Shown here: positions 1-11,756 of the stretch, in pieces | Layout: each line of letters opens with the position of its first letter | How positions within the stretch are numbered: the stretch's first letter is position 1 | Assembly (NCBI GenBank): GCA_963678705.1 | Contig: OY783212.1 | Location: 10,354,001 to 10,418,000, forward strand | From: Panorpa germanica | Taxonomy: Eukaryota; Arthropoda; Insecta; Mecoptera; Panorpidae | DNA: 64,000 nt | Direction: 5' to 3' | Notes under the pieces: generated by a model | What the model saw: the letters and a program-made list of their open reading frames with translations, nothing else | What the model was told of the DNA's origin: nothing | Database searches by the model: none | Position numbers and translations under genes: made by a program

Positions 1-1080
1 GAGGTTTTAGGGTACCAAATAAAACATTTTGATAAAAAAACAAACCGTATTGGTCACAAAGTCGATTTATTTTTTATTGTTCGTCTCTTGGATTATAGAG
101 TTTCGAATTGTTTTATGAGTGTGTTACTTTAATATATTTTAATAATCATACATGCATATTATTACGCCTGATTGCATGCAATCTGTTTCATGACATGTAT
201 TACATAGTTTTAATTCCCGAAAATTCAGAATAAAGACGTATCAGATAATATGCTAAAGTTAAATACGAAAAATTAACGAAAAAAAAATATCATAATTTCT
301 ATAATAAAAAAATAAAAAATTCAAGAATCAATTATAGAAAAAAACCAATGTTGTTTATTTTCCATGTCGATAATATAATGTGGTTTGAAGGTCTCATATA
401 CGTATGTGACATATACTGTTCAAATCTTGCAATAGTGTCTTTTATTGAATAATTTTACGCCTGATTTTATGCAACAACTCCTACAGCAAATTGATTGGAA
501 TGTACTTATGGTGCACATTATAACATTGTGTTGATTTTATTATTGTCAAACGTTTGTTTTTATACGTTAAATAATATTTACAATGTTATGATAGTACTAC
601 TGCGAATTTTAGCTATTTAATTTAGCTATGCTAATTTTATTAACATTATAAGATAGGTTTTCAAGATACAGTAATAACGCTTACACAACGGGTTAGGACA
701 CATATAACGCAACCTATTATTACATTTATTATATAAGAATAAAAATAACATTATCTGTTACTTATACATTAATTACGCAATAATAATAATCCGAATTATT
801 TGGGAACTAATCAATAAATGGTATTTTTTATCTACTGGCATTTAATTTAGATACTACAAAAACAATATTGATAACATGCTATCAAGATGGGATACAAGTT
901 GGAGCTTGAAAACTTGGTGATACAATATTCACATTGAAAAGGATGTGAAATCATTGAAAAGTCATACACATACATTAATTAATGTATCAACTTGCAAACA
1001 AATATGTAATAAAAAAATGTTATCTTAGTGAATTTATATCGGACTTTTTGATTTTGTTTAAAGATATAATATTGATGATA
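1..1080. other. AT-rich upstream region, no gene seen
   Basis: Very AT-rich sequence upstream of deaminase gene A. I find no long open frame, no convincing exon with splice sites and no terminal inverted repeat. It presumably holds the distal promoter of gene A and intergenic DNA. Confidence 0.5.
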
Positions 1081-1087
1081 GCCGCTC

Positions 1088-1095
1088 TATAAATA
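1088..1095 (+). promoter_or_regulatory. Putative TATA box of deaminase gene A
   Basis: TATAAATA lies 108 bases before the chosen ATG of gene A. Unlike genes B and C there is no TCA[G/T]T initiator about 30 bases downstream, so this assignment is weaker. Confidence 0.4.
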
Positions 1096-1195
1096 CCACA
1101 AAACGATTTGATAATGTTATTGTGGTAAACCGGAATCTTACGAGAAAACAACAACTGTTTTTTTTTATTTCATTTATAAATTTTAGTTATTAAAA

Positions 1196-4100
1196 ATGGG
1201 TATAAAAACTGATTTGAAAAAATGGAACGCTTTCTCCAACAGAGGTCTAAATATGAGTAGTAAAAATTTGTTTGTTTATTACGAATTTAAATTTGGTAAA
1301 CCACTTCAAAAATTAACTGGCTGGTTTGTGGAACAGACATCTAGTAATTTAGAAGATGCGGTACTTGAAAAGCTTTTGGGAAAAGTGGGGTAAGTTTGTT
1401 TAAAATATTTTATTGTTTTAACAGTCCGCAGGTAAAATTTTGTGTAGAAGAATAATTTAGTGTATTTTTAAAACACTTAGCATGTTATGAGAATAGCATA
1501 AGAGATGTGATTTGTTAAATACATGTTATGTATTATCTATTACAGTCATCTAAAAATCTATTCTGTAAAATCGTTGCCTCCAAAGAGTTTAGAGAGAATG
1601 TTTACTTTCTTAAGTGACAATCCTAAAATAACGGCAGAAATATATTTTGCTGGTATACATGGATTTAACATCAGCCGACCTAACAAGTGGAATACAAAAT
1701 CAGTGAAACAAATGGCTGGAAAAATGAAAGAATTAGCAGACCACGATCGTGTTAAGCAGATGAAAGCGTTCGGAATGAAAGAATTTAGTTTTATGTCACA
1801 GATATTAAAACAAAGCTGTGTTCATCAAGAGAAGAGGCAGCAAGATATATGGGACATGGAAACTTATGCAAATGAAGAACACAGCGATGTATGGAAGGCG
1901 ATCAAGAACGATACATTAAAAGAGCTGGCTGATAAAGTACTTAAAAAAGTAAAAAGGTTTATTCATATCTTGCTTAAATGCCTTTGTTTATACTTAATGA
2001 TTTTTCTAATTCCCTATATTTGTATTAATAAGTAAAAATAGACAAGTATAGACAAATATACATTAACAAAATATGCTTTAATTTAAACTTTATTTATTCG
2101 ATTATTTCCTACACAGGTTGCACCCTTAATGACTGTGATATCCAAAGAGGATTTTAAATATAAAACTACGGATATTTTGAACACGTTTCTTTTCGGTTCT
2201 AAAGATTATTACAATTTTTCAAAATACTATGTTTATTACGAATTAAGACGGCAAAGCGGATATTTTAAATCAGGTTGGATCAATGATTACAAAAATACCC
2301 GCGCAGAAATTTCTTTACTACAACAAATGAATGGAGAAAATGGGTAAGCAGTATTCCTATAATTCATTTAAAGATTTTTCTGTGTTAAAATGTCTATACA
2401 AAAATTATTTTTAATTCTTAAAGGCATCTGATAATATATGCAGTAAAATCACCTACTAAAAAAATTATTACTGAAATTGAACATTTTTTAAATAAAAATT
2501 TAAAAATGACTATAGAAATATACTTTGCTCATATTGTAAAATTAAATGTGAGTGATTCCTCCTTACAAAGAGATTTCTTTATGCAATCTACCATAAGGAA
2601 ATTTACGAATAAGCATCAAGTTAAGACATTCAAAGTATTTGGGAACAGAGAATGGAAATTTATTGCAAAAAAACTACGACGAAATTTTAAAGAGGTGCAA
2701 AAACATTTTGAAAAAGTATTGAGATCTCCTAATGAAGCTATTGTTGATACATTGGACGAACTGCAGAAGAAGGTACAATATTTCTTTAAGATGTTACATT
2801 TCAATTTTAAATTCGAATTGTGCATTACTTTTGCATATTTTAGTTTTGTTCAATATTTAAATATTAAATGATATTTTATATTGCCTATTTTCAATACTGT
2901 GGTGGAACCACAGATGCCCGACGATGTTGGCAGTATTTTTGGTGTGGTGACTGCTGATTCTAATATTTTATGATTATGAGCACATCAAATTATGTAATTC
3001 TGATAACAACCAAACTCAGAAAACTTGCGGATTTCATTTAAATCTTAGTTTATCCTAATTTTATCATCATTAATTTATTTTATGATTGCTAATTATAATA
3101 ATTGCATTTTCCACCCAAATTTCAGATTGTTCGATCTGTTGAAAGGCCAAATAACAATTACGTTATTGATTTTAATAAGTTATGGGATTGTTTTACAAGA
3201 GTTGATGTTTCCCAAGAATATTTTTATATTTATTTCGAATTTATTGATGAAAACAACGTTAAAGAAGCGCAATGGTTACAAAACGTCAAATATGAACACA
3301 CTGAAGAGGAGTTATTGAAAAAACTTAAAAACAAGAAAAAAGGGTAAATTTATTTAGATATTATATTACTTATTTACGGAACACTGTCATTAAAGTTAGT
3401 AAATGAATGTATCATTTACGTAACATTCAATTAGAAATGTTTTAAACTATAATAGGTCAATAGGTTTTATATTATATTTTCTATAATTTTTTTTAGAATA
3501 TTGAACAAAGTCATAGTTAACAAAACTTTATTTTCAGCCTCATCCGATGTTTCTCGTTATATTCTCCATGTTCAGATTGTGCTGATAAAATCGTACATTT
3601 CTTAAATAAACATCCAGATATAACAATGGAGCTATATTTTCCAAATATCATTAATTTTGATATCAAGGAAATTAATACTTGGAGCCGAAGTTGTTTTGCT
3701 CCAATTAATATGCTAGCATGTTGCAAAAACATGTTAAAAATGTCAATATTTGGAAAAACAGAATGGGATTTCATATCAAATATTCTTGATGAAACATATA
3801 AAAGACATTCAAAAGCTGAAGAAGATATTTGGGATATGAAAACATTTCAAGATGAAGAATACAACGAAGTGTTTAATGCAATCAGAGAAAATACAGTCAG
3901 AGATTTGATTACAAAGGTTTGTATTTCAAGAAAAGAAATCATTTTTAATGACTTTAACAGTAAGCAAACTTTTCCCTCTTTTTATAGATTGCTGTTAAGA
4001 CGACGATATTAGACAAGTCAGAAGTTGAATTGAATAAGAATATTATTTGGGATTCCTTTCAATATAAAAATATGTTTACTGGATCATTACTGGAAAACAA

Positions 4101-5120
4101 GACCTATTACATTTACTACGTATTTGTTGATGTTAAAGGGCCAGTGCAAACAGGATGGGCAAAAGACTACAAAGGTTTTCATGCAGAAGTCGGTGTTTTA
4201 TCAAAATTTGAGAACGAAAAAGGGTAAGGTAAATAAATAAATATAAGAATCATAAAATATTTTGAATTTAAATCCACGTGTCCCCATCCAAATTTCAATA
4301 ATTCTTTTCACAATTTAACTGAAAATAAACAATTTTTCGTCACTATTAGCTTGATTCACAATTTGACGATCAGCTGTCAACGATATTTGCGCACATAGTA
4401 GTGAAAATCCCATAGAAAAAGCACTTTCAGTTTTTCCAGAATATTCCAATCTACCTAATTTTTTTAAGAACGTTAAAATATCTGGCGGAAGTTAGGATCC
4501 ACGAGAGAGGTCTGCCCATAAGGAATGTAGGTTTTTAACAATATTCGAGCATAGGGCTGGTTAGAGAAATGTATAATAGATACGAGATATTGATTTGGCA
4601 CAGCACTTCTACCATGGAATAGTCTAATGCAATTAAATTACACTAGGCGCCCCTTTTACAAATTTGGTGTACTCGGCGTCTGCACAATTATATTCTTCTT
4701 ATACCTTCCAGGACACTTATGATTTATTCTGCAGCGACTCCATGTTATATAGGATGTACAGAAGAGATTATAGAATTCCTAAAGGTACACCAGGATATAA
4801 AACTAGAAATATATTTTGCATCAATTCGGAACTTCGATGTCAGCAGACCGGAGACATGGGAATCGGCAACAACGGTGCAAGTGTGCAAGAAATTGCGGGC
4901 GTTGTGGTTAAATGCAAATATTCGTAACATGCGATCCCTTGACGAACAAGATTTTTGTAAAATTTTTCTGTGCGTTGGTTCTCCACAACAAGCAGCGAGT
5001 AATAGTTACGAAACAACACAAAAGAATCAAAATGCCGGATATCCGGAAATATGGAAGTCGATAAGGAATAATGATCTTAAAAATTTGGCTATAAGCAAGC
5101 TACATGTTATAGAACAATAA
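1196..5120 (+). CDS. Four-domain AID/APOBEC-like cytidine deaminase, gene A
   Basis: Predicted zinc-dependent nucleic-acid cytidine deaminase of about 799 residues in eight exons: 1196-1389, 1546-1936 (or 1948), 2117-2343, 2424-2769, 3126-3343, 3538-3916, 3988-4223, 4712-5120. Reading phase closes at every junction. D1 (residues 1-195) and D2 (196-386) have lost the zinc ligands (LED/LPPKS and RAE/SPTKK). D3 (387-585) has H444-T-E446 and SPC470-SD-C473. D4 (586-799) has H650-A-E652 and PC675-YIG-C679, with three residues between the cysteines instead of the usual two. SGW, the EIYF strand and (in D1 and D3) IWDMxTFxxEE match the AID core and its WNTFxE...W helix. There is no signal peptide or membrane segment, so an intracellular protein is expected. 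The start was chosen because the ATG opens the first domain directly. Catalytic activity and substrate are inference; membership of the AID/APOBEC-like group is well supported by motif order. Confidence 0.85.
4224..4711 (+). other. Longest intron of gene A
   Basis: 488-base intron between the HAE exon and the PCxxxC exon of D4, much longer than the other introns of this gene. It contains unremarkable non-coding sequence with a GC-richer patch around 4490-4530. No mobile element was recognised. Confidence 0.5.
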
Positions 5121-5158
5121 TTATTTTTAAATGTATATATTATACCTGTAAAACACAA

Positions 5159-5171
5159 AATAAAGAATAAA
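5159..5171 (+). terminator. Poly(A) signals of gene A
   Basis: Two AATAAA hexamers (5159-5164 and 5166-5171) lie 39-51 bases after the stop codon of gene A, a normal distance for cleavage and polyadenylation. Confidence 0.65.
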
Positions 5172-5517
5172 GGCAAAACATAAAATATTATTACTTAACG
5201 AAATCTAATGACATTTACTCTAAAATGGTTTAAGTAATAGGCAACTTTTGTTATATGCTTATTATGTTTAGCGGGTAATTACTTGATAAGAAATATTATG
5301 TATTATGTATATTCTAGAATTATAATATGATTCTGTTCCGTCATGTAACTTATTAATTGAACTTTAAAATAATATAATAAACACTTGAAAACAAAAGCTT
5401 CTATTTATTTAATTTTACTTGAATAGAGAAAAACAATAATAATTTAAATTTTTGATTGAACTAAAGGATATTGATGTTTTTATATTTTTAAATAAGCAAA
5501 AGATGATGGAGTTATAC
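5172..5517. other. Intergenic spacer, nothing recognised
   Basis: AT-rich spacer between gene A and the LINE fragment. No ORF or repeat structure stood out. Confidence 0.5.
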
Positions 5518-6258
5518 CTACATCCTAGAATAGAAAAGAGAGTGGGGGAGGAGGCCCGAAAAAGAGAAAGGAGTATTACGAAAGGAATGGAATAGCGACA
5601 GAGGAGGCAGAGAGAAAAATAGAAGAAGGCACAAGCATGGAAGAGGAGCTAAGGAGAAAAGACAAGGAGGTATAGCAACAGGAAAGAATGGAAAAAATTG
5701 AGAAGAGCAATTACAACACAAGATATAAAAGGATTTGGGAGAAAGAGATAACCCAATACTTAAGAGAAAAAAACACAAAAAACATGAGAAGGATTGCCAG
5801 ATTTAGATTGGGAAACGAGGAGAAAAGAAACAGATACTGGGCAAATAGCGAGGGAAGGATGTGTAGGATGTGCGGAACGGAGATAGAAACATTGGATCAC
5901 ATTAACTTTTCATGTGAGAAAAAAGTAATAAGCGAAAAGAATATTGGGCAGTTATTAAATGGCGGCAGTGAAGGGAAGAGGTGGATGGCAGAGATAGAGA
6001 AAAGGAACGAGGAAAGAGAAGGAATGGCAGAGTAGAAACAGGAGAGTAGCAGGAAGAGCGAAGCAGTAGCAGTAGCAGTTTCGTTTTTATTTTTATAAGG
6101 ATAAATTTATATTTTTTTCTTTTCGTTTGAAAGGAGTGAGAATGTTTAGATTTAATAAGGATCAAAATTGAATTAAGCATAATGACATGTAAATAAATGA
6201 GTGAAGGAAATGTAGTACCAAATGGCAAAAGCATTTAAAATAAAATTTAAAAAAAGTT
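5518..6258 (+). mobile_element. 3' end fragment of a LINE (R1/I-type ORF2 C-terminus)
   Basis: Purine-rich, GC-richer sequence unlike its surroundings. An open frame at 5688-6035 ends in the typical LINE ORF2 tail: ARFRLGNEEKRNRYW, then CRMCGTEIETLDHINFSC, a CCHC-like knuckle (C-x2-C-x7-H-x4-C). The 3' untranslated part ends in an A-rich tract near 6236-6258. This ORF2 tail is common in R1-like elements of ants and other Hymenoptera. Endonuclease and reverse transcriptase are missing, so it is a 5'-truncated insertion between deaminase genes A and B. Confidence 0.75.
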
Positions 6259-6555
6259 AACTCATGCCAAACACCTAGTTAAGATATAAACATGACATTG
6301 AAAAGTCACTGGTTTAAAAGTAATCATCTCTTTTCAATTTAATAATGTAGTACAAATTCATTTGATATTGATTTGGATATAGATATTATATACAGTTCCT
6401 GATAAGCTAATCTTTATCAAATCTGTATTTACTATTACTTCAGAGTTACTGATAAAATTTGGAGATACTTTTTGGATAAGATTATCATAATAACAAATGA
6501 TAACAGGTTGAAACTCGTCCAATATGGTGCAATGTATTCGTTGAAAATAGTCAAA

Positions 6556-6590
6556 TATAAATAACACCATTAAAATTGAGAGTTCAGTTG
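6556..6590 (+). promoter_or_regulatory. TATA plus initiator core promoter of gene B
   Basis: TATAAATA at 6556-6563 is followed by TCAGT at 6584-6588, whose A lies 30 bases after the first T of the TATA box. This is the arthropod TATA/Inr arrangement. It puts transcription start near 6586, so the ATG at 6612 and not the upstream in-frame ATG at 6576 should start the protein. Confidence 0.65.
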
Positions 6591-6611
6591 TTAAAATATT
6601 TTCTCGAGACA

Positions 6612-9600
6612 ATGGAATGCTATAGTAGCAGATGCATTTGGCAGTGTTTTGTAGAGAAAGATAAAAAAAGTAAATTAATAAAACAGTGTCCTCTGTACTT
6701 TCAGTTCTTTAATAATAATGGTAAATTAAAAGATTATGGTTGGATTAAAGGCAACCAACCTGAGGTTAAGGCATTAGAAAGAATACAAAGTAAATCTGGG
6801 TGAGTACACTATAAAGTTTTTTAAATACTTTATTGGCAGTAACTAGACTTAAAACAAATAAGAGCAAGATCGGTTTGTTTCTTGTGTTTCTTAGCTAAAC
6901 CTCTGGACTAAAAAATAATAGTTGCATTGATATCTGACAAGAAATTAATGTTAATTTTCAGTCATCTTCGATTCTACACTCCTAATTCACCAAGTCCCCG
7001 AAGCGCAAATATAATCCTGGAGTTTTTAAAGGATAAACCAAAGATAACGATGGACATATACTTCTGTACTATATACGGTATGCTAATAAACGACGTTACA
7101 ACTTGGAGCACACCAACAGTGATTAAAACAATCGAAAAATTAAAAGAATTAGAAAACCACAGAAAAATAAAGCAGATTAAAACAATGGGTCATAAAGAAA
7201 TGAAATTCATAGCAGAAATACTTTGTCAAAAATGGAATTCCACTAAAAAGTTAAAGAGCAATATTTGGAATATGGATACATTTGGAATTGAAGAATATTC
7301 CTCAATTTGGAGAGCGATTAAAACTGATAGCTTACATAAACTTTGGAGGAGGATTTGCAATCAAATATATGACAGCCCATTCAATGATAAATTAAAATCC
7401 TTTGAGATTTGTGACGTGTTTGCATCAGGAAAAGAAAATCATGTTATTTATGAATATAAGAACAATACAAGTCCCGTAGAATCTGGATGGATTAAGGACA
7501 TTGACAATAATAATGTGATCCTATCAAAATTGACTTGGACTAATAATATGTGAGTAAATGTTTGTTAATTTTAATTATTTTGGTTTTAATACTTAATTTG
7601 GTTTGGAATTTTCAAATTCCAATTGTTTTAGACAAATATAGTTAAAACTGTATGCATTGTCAAATGTATAGATCACCTAAATTAATAAAAACTAATTTCT
7701 CTTCTACAGGCATTTAGTTATGTATTGTGTGAATACACCCAGTTCTAAAGTTGTTTCCGATATCACAAAATTCCTCAAGAAAAATTCAACAGTAACTATG
7801 GAAATATATTTTGCTCATATCAAGAATTATAAAATTACTGATACCTTGCAATGGGAACAAATAAAAAATCAGGATCACTTTAAAAAACTTACTGACAATA
7901 AACAAATAGCAAAATTTATTCCATTTGGCGAGAAAGAATGGAAGATAATTTATACAAAATTAGGGCAAAAATATGTGACAAGACAAAGACAAATAGTTTC
8001 AACTGCTGACGACTCAACAAATGCGGTCAGCGCAGCTGATCCAACAACTACGGTATGATATTTATTGTAAAATTAACTCAGTTTTGAAGATTACCCAAAA
8101 AAATTTCACACTTCAATTTTATATCCCAAGCCCTCTTAGATACGATTACTTATCTCTTATAAATATAAACGGTTTTAAAAGACCAAAGACTAAATCATTT
8201 GGCTTCAGACATACTGTTTTATTAATTAACTGCTAAAATATATTCTATAGCTGTCTCTTGTGTTGCCATTAATTCAGGCGCACTGTTTCCCTGTGCAGAA
8301 TATTATATTTTCTTCATTTCTATTTATTTGTTAATGGCATAGTGTCTGACAGGATTGAGCTAACATAATGACGTATTTAGGTTTGATCCACGGACCAGTG
8401 TTATATTTATTACATTTACTTGTTATCAAAATTAATTTAATTATGTGCTTTCATAATCATAAAACTTATGAGGCAGTGGTGTAATACACATATACGAATT
8501 TGAGGCTAAGACAATATAAATATTGTCAACATTATAGGACGTCGTCGGTGATAAGAGCATAGTACATCATCAGAAATAGGTTTACGAATTTCGAATTTAA
8601 AGTATATTATATTTCGTATATTTTTTACGAATCGATGTAGTCGAGATTCCAACCATAGTACTGTTGCTATTAAATTGATAATTATCTTTAATAAGAGAGT
8701 GTAATTTACTCAGCTGTGAAAATATTTGTAAAATGTTAATCTCTAATGTTTGTTCCACAGCTGTCTCATTCCTTTGCTGAGCACTTGACATTGTCAGAAT
8801 TATGGGAATATTATCAGAGAAAAAGTTTTCCTTTTGGCGGTGAAACTTATGTATTATATTATGAATTTACATCTGAACTAAATGATATGTATGCAACATG
8901 GATTAGACATTATACATCCTGCAGCGATGTTGAAGAATTGTTGAAGTACTTGACCGACAAAAAAGGGTTGGTAAAGAGTTTAATTGTATATTGTTAAAAG
9001 TAACTAAAGTTTACAATTAGTCTATTTGAATATTTTTCAGATATGTCAAGTGCTATTTCTCAAGAAGTCCATGCATAAAATGTGCTGGAAATATAAAACA
9101 CTTTTTACAAAACAATCAAATTAAAATGGAAATTTATTTCTCGAATATATCAAAATTTAATATAAATGATCACCTAACCTGGCAAAATGCTGAAACCCTT
9201 AGCTCTTTTGATGCAATTAACACACTGTCATTATGTGAGAAAATTGTTGTTGTTAAAGTTTTTGAACGACCTGAATGGGAGCATCTGTCTCTTGTAAAAA
9301 TTTGTTTTCGTTTTAATACGACCAATAACCCTAATAATATTTGGGATTGGAGAGCCACTGAGGATGCTGAATATGTTGAAGCCTGTAAGGCGTTTCAAGA
9401 GAATAAAGTTCAGGAATTGATTTTAAAGGTAAGTTAAAAATATCTTAATTTCTTATTTTTGACAGATATTCCAAACTAAAATGACTCATTTATTTCTATT
9501 TCAGATCGATCTTGAGTTGGCGATAATGAAACCAGAAGATTTTGAAAAAAATAAGCAAAACATTTTTGATTCATTCCAAAAAAGAAATTGTTTTGACGAA

Positions 9601-10253
9601 GTGAAAGATAATTTTTATATTTATTATGAATTAATTGTACAATATTCTGTAGTGGAGTCAGGATGGGCTAAAAATATTATTAATCTGCACGCTGAAATGG
9701 CAATATTGCTAAATGTTCAACATAAGCATGGGTAAAGTATAAGAACTTTTAAATTATCCACTTTTCAAGGAAGTAATTTATTATCAATTTCTTGTTCACT
9801 ATTTAAATTTCTTATTCCAGACGTCTTCGGTTCTATTCTCTTGCAAGTCCTTGTTATCTCTGTGTGGATCAAATTATAAATTTTGTAAACAAAAATAAAA
9901 ACATAAAATTAGAGATTTATTTTTCTATGTTGTCTAATTTCCAAATTACAAAACCAGATACTTGGTCCACTGCAACATCAGTTCAAACATGTAAAAAAGC
10001 GAAAGAATTGGCTCTGAGTACTAATATTGTTGCTATGAATATATTCGGTTCCAAACAATGGTCAGTGATAAAACAACAGTTGGGAAAAGATTTAAAATGG
10101 GATGCTAATGAACCGGGTGACAAGGAATATTTGGAAATGTGGCTAGCAGTTCTTAGGAATAGGTTGGAACACCTTAAGAAAAAACTTCAGAAACCTCAAA
10201 GTATAAACAAACGAGATCCAATTTTACTAAGACAGAGGCCACACCGTACTTAA
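6612..10253 (+). CDS. Four-domain AID/APOBEC-like cytidine deaminase, gene B
   Basis: About 790 residues in seven exons: 6612-6799, 6962-7549, 7710-8052, 8761-8966, 9041-9428, 9505-9731, 9821-10253. D1 keeps the fold (HLRFY, MDIYF, IWNMDTFGIEEY) but the zinc site is replaced (QPE and SPSPRS). D2 is degenerate. D3 keeps SPC453-IK-C456 but has no clear catalytic His-x-Glu. D4 has H633-A-E635 and SPC658-YL-C661, the complete AID-type site with canonical C-x2-C. The 588-base second exon fuses the end of D1 to the start of D2, whereas genes A and C have an intron there. The donor after D3's first exon must be GTTGGT to keep frame. D1 and D4 align residue by residue with those of gene C. No signal peptide; the C-terminus is basic (KRDPILLRQRPHRT). 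Role in nucleic-acid editing or restriction is inferred from family. Confidence 0.85.
8053..8760 (+). other. Long intron of gene B with interspersed repeat
   Basis: 708-base intron between the D2 and D3 coding exons. Positions about 8380-8520 resemble 56370-56510 (a gATCtctgGAC-like tract, TGTTATCAAA, then GGCAGyGGTGTAATA), suggesting a small dispersed repeat. Confidence 0.45.
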
Positions 10254-10311
10254 AACTATTAGAAATCTTCGACACGACCGTTTATCGGGTTCAACACCAT
10301 TCGAAGAAACG

Positions 10312-10317
10312 AATAAA
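10312..10317 (+). terminator. Poly(A) signal of gene B
   Basis: AATAAA 59 bases after the gene B stop codon. Confidence 0.6.
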
Positions 10318-10319
10318 TT

Positions 10320-10890
10320 TTATGTTCATTTATTTAATATTTTTTACATTTATGTAAAGTATTGATATTTCTTTTAAGTAATATTTTTAATTTAAATTTT
10401 ACATTTGGTATAGGGACTTATTGTACTACCCTAAAATTAAAAGCTTCTAATAATATTGCATCCTTAAATATGTATTCTTAAGTATATTTTACATAAAAAA
10501 ATATTACAGAAAAATTGTTTTTTTATTTACAAAAGACTTTTATATCAAAACACATAACATTTCTGTTCATTTACGTAAAGATAATTAAGCAAATTAATTG
10601 ATGTAATGAAAAAAACTTATGTAATACTTTCAATTAATTTGCATAAAAATATTTATATAAATATACGTAAAATGTAAGTGATATTTTACATAAAATATTA
10701 ACAGTATATTAAGTAACATGCTTTGTATTTAAAAGGTGTAATTAATATATTGGGTTTGTTCAGAATTATTTAAACAAAATAAAATATTTCTCGAAAAAGG
10801 ATTTCTTTGTCACTAATAATTAAAAAACGATGGCAAACTTAAAGATAATAAAATTTAAACGATTATTTAATATAGAATGCGCCTAAAGCA
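10320..10890. other. AT-rich spacer dense in TTTAYRTAAA-like motifs
   Basis: No gene. The stretch repeatedly carries tttacataaa, ttacgtaaa and tttatgtaaag variants on both strands. Similar motif clusters recur near 27420-27530, 35760-35900, 45880-45960 and 54180-54250. Confidence 0.4.
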
Positions 10891-10891
10891 A

Positions 10892-11756
10892 TGGGCTTGT
10901 GTCCTCATTTTTAGTGATCGATTTTTCAATTGGTGATTGAAATTGATGTTAATAAATGTGTATTGGCGTGTCTATTTTATTAAATACGAGGCGTGTTTTT
11001 TAAGTAAGTACCGTTTTGGAATTAAAAAAAGACGTGCAAAGATATCGCAATAATTTTATTTTTACATGAAAGCCTGTACCTTAATCTACCCAAGAAGAAC
11101 AAGAACAAGAAGAACAAGAACAAGACGAACAAGAAGATCAAGAAGAAGAACAAGAAGAAGATTTTGAAAGTTACGACTCGGACGATTAAATTTCACTACT
11201 TTTTTTTAACTTAAATTGCTTTTATCTTTTCAATCTCTGCTAATATCCATTATTTTTCAATAGTTTCAAATTAAACAGGATCAAAACTGACCCGTGGAAT
11301 AGGCCTACTGGGGAAACCACGTTAAAAAAACGCGCTAAGTACACTACCTCATAGGTGGCGAGGAAACGTGTGCATATTATGACGATTACAACTTTTACAA
11401 CTTTTTGAATCGTTATATCTCAGAAACGGTGGCTCGTAGAGAAAAAAGTATTAATAAATTTTTTGTAGATAATTTTATGATCTACAATTTTTGTCTGAGG
11501 TATTTTTATGATAAAACTTACCGTTTTGTTGAAAATCGCGAAAAACTCATTTCTTTGACCTTTGACCTTGAATAAAATTTTTTCCTTACAGAGGAAAGAT
11601 GGGGAGTTTTCAAATTTTGTTTTTAATGATATTTTAAACAATCTTACCGATTTTCAGCTTGGTGGGAATTTATGAAATTTTACTCTTATTTTTTGGTTTA
11701 ATTTGACGGGGCTAATAGTACACTTTTATAGAAATTAAACATAGGACACAATCCCA
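10892..11756 (-). mobile_element. MITE family 1, copy in reverse orientation with replaced middle
   Basis: Ends TGGGCTTGTGTCCT and AGGACACAATCCCA are inverted repeats. The left 96 bases are the reverse complement of the right end of the copy at 28130-28763, and the right 45 bases match its left end. The interior (about 10987-11700) is unrelated: it starts at TA with CGAGGCGTGTTTTTTAAG, resembling a Tc1/mariner-type tip, and contains an acidic-tail reading frame and a TTGTAGAT/ATCTACAA hairpin. It is probably one or more insertions plus a deletion. Confidence 0.6.
11091..11189 (+). other. Gln/Glu-rich reading-frame end, probable transposon remnant
   Basis: A 32-codon open stretch of repeated CAAGAAGAA-type triplets encodes alternating Q and E and ends EEDFESYDSDD then TAA. 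An in-frame stop lies just upstream, so this is either a fossil C-terminus or a simple purine repeat. It lies inside the replaced middle of the MITE copy. Confidence 0.35.

Noticed and set aside
1196-5120. Reading the deaminase exons as pseudogene debris because domains lack zinc ligands
   Set aside because: All exons are open, splice sites and phases agree across three genes, and D4 keeps a full catalytic site. Loss in some domains resembles functional pseudo-domains.
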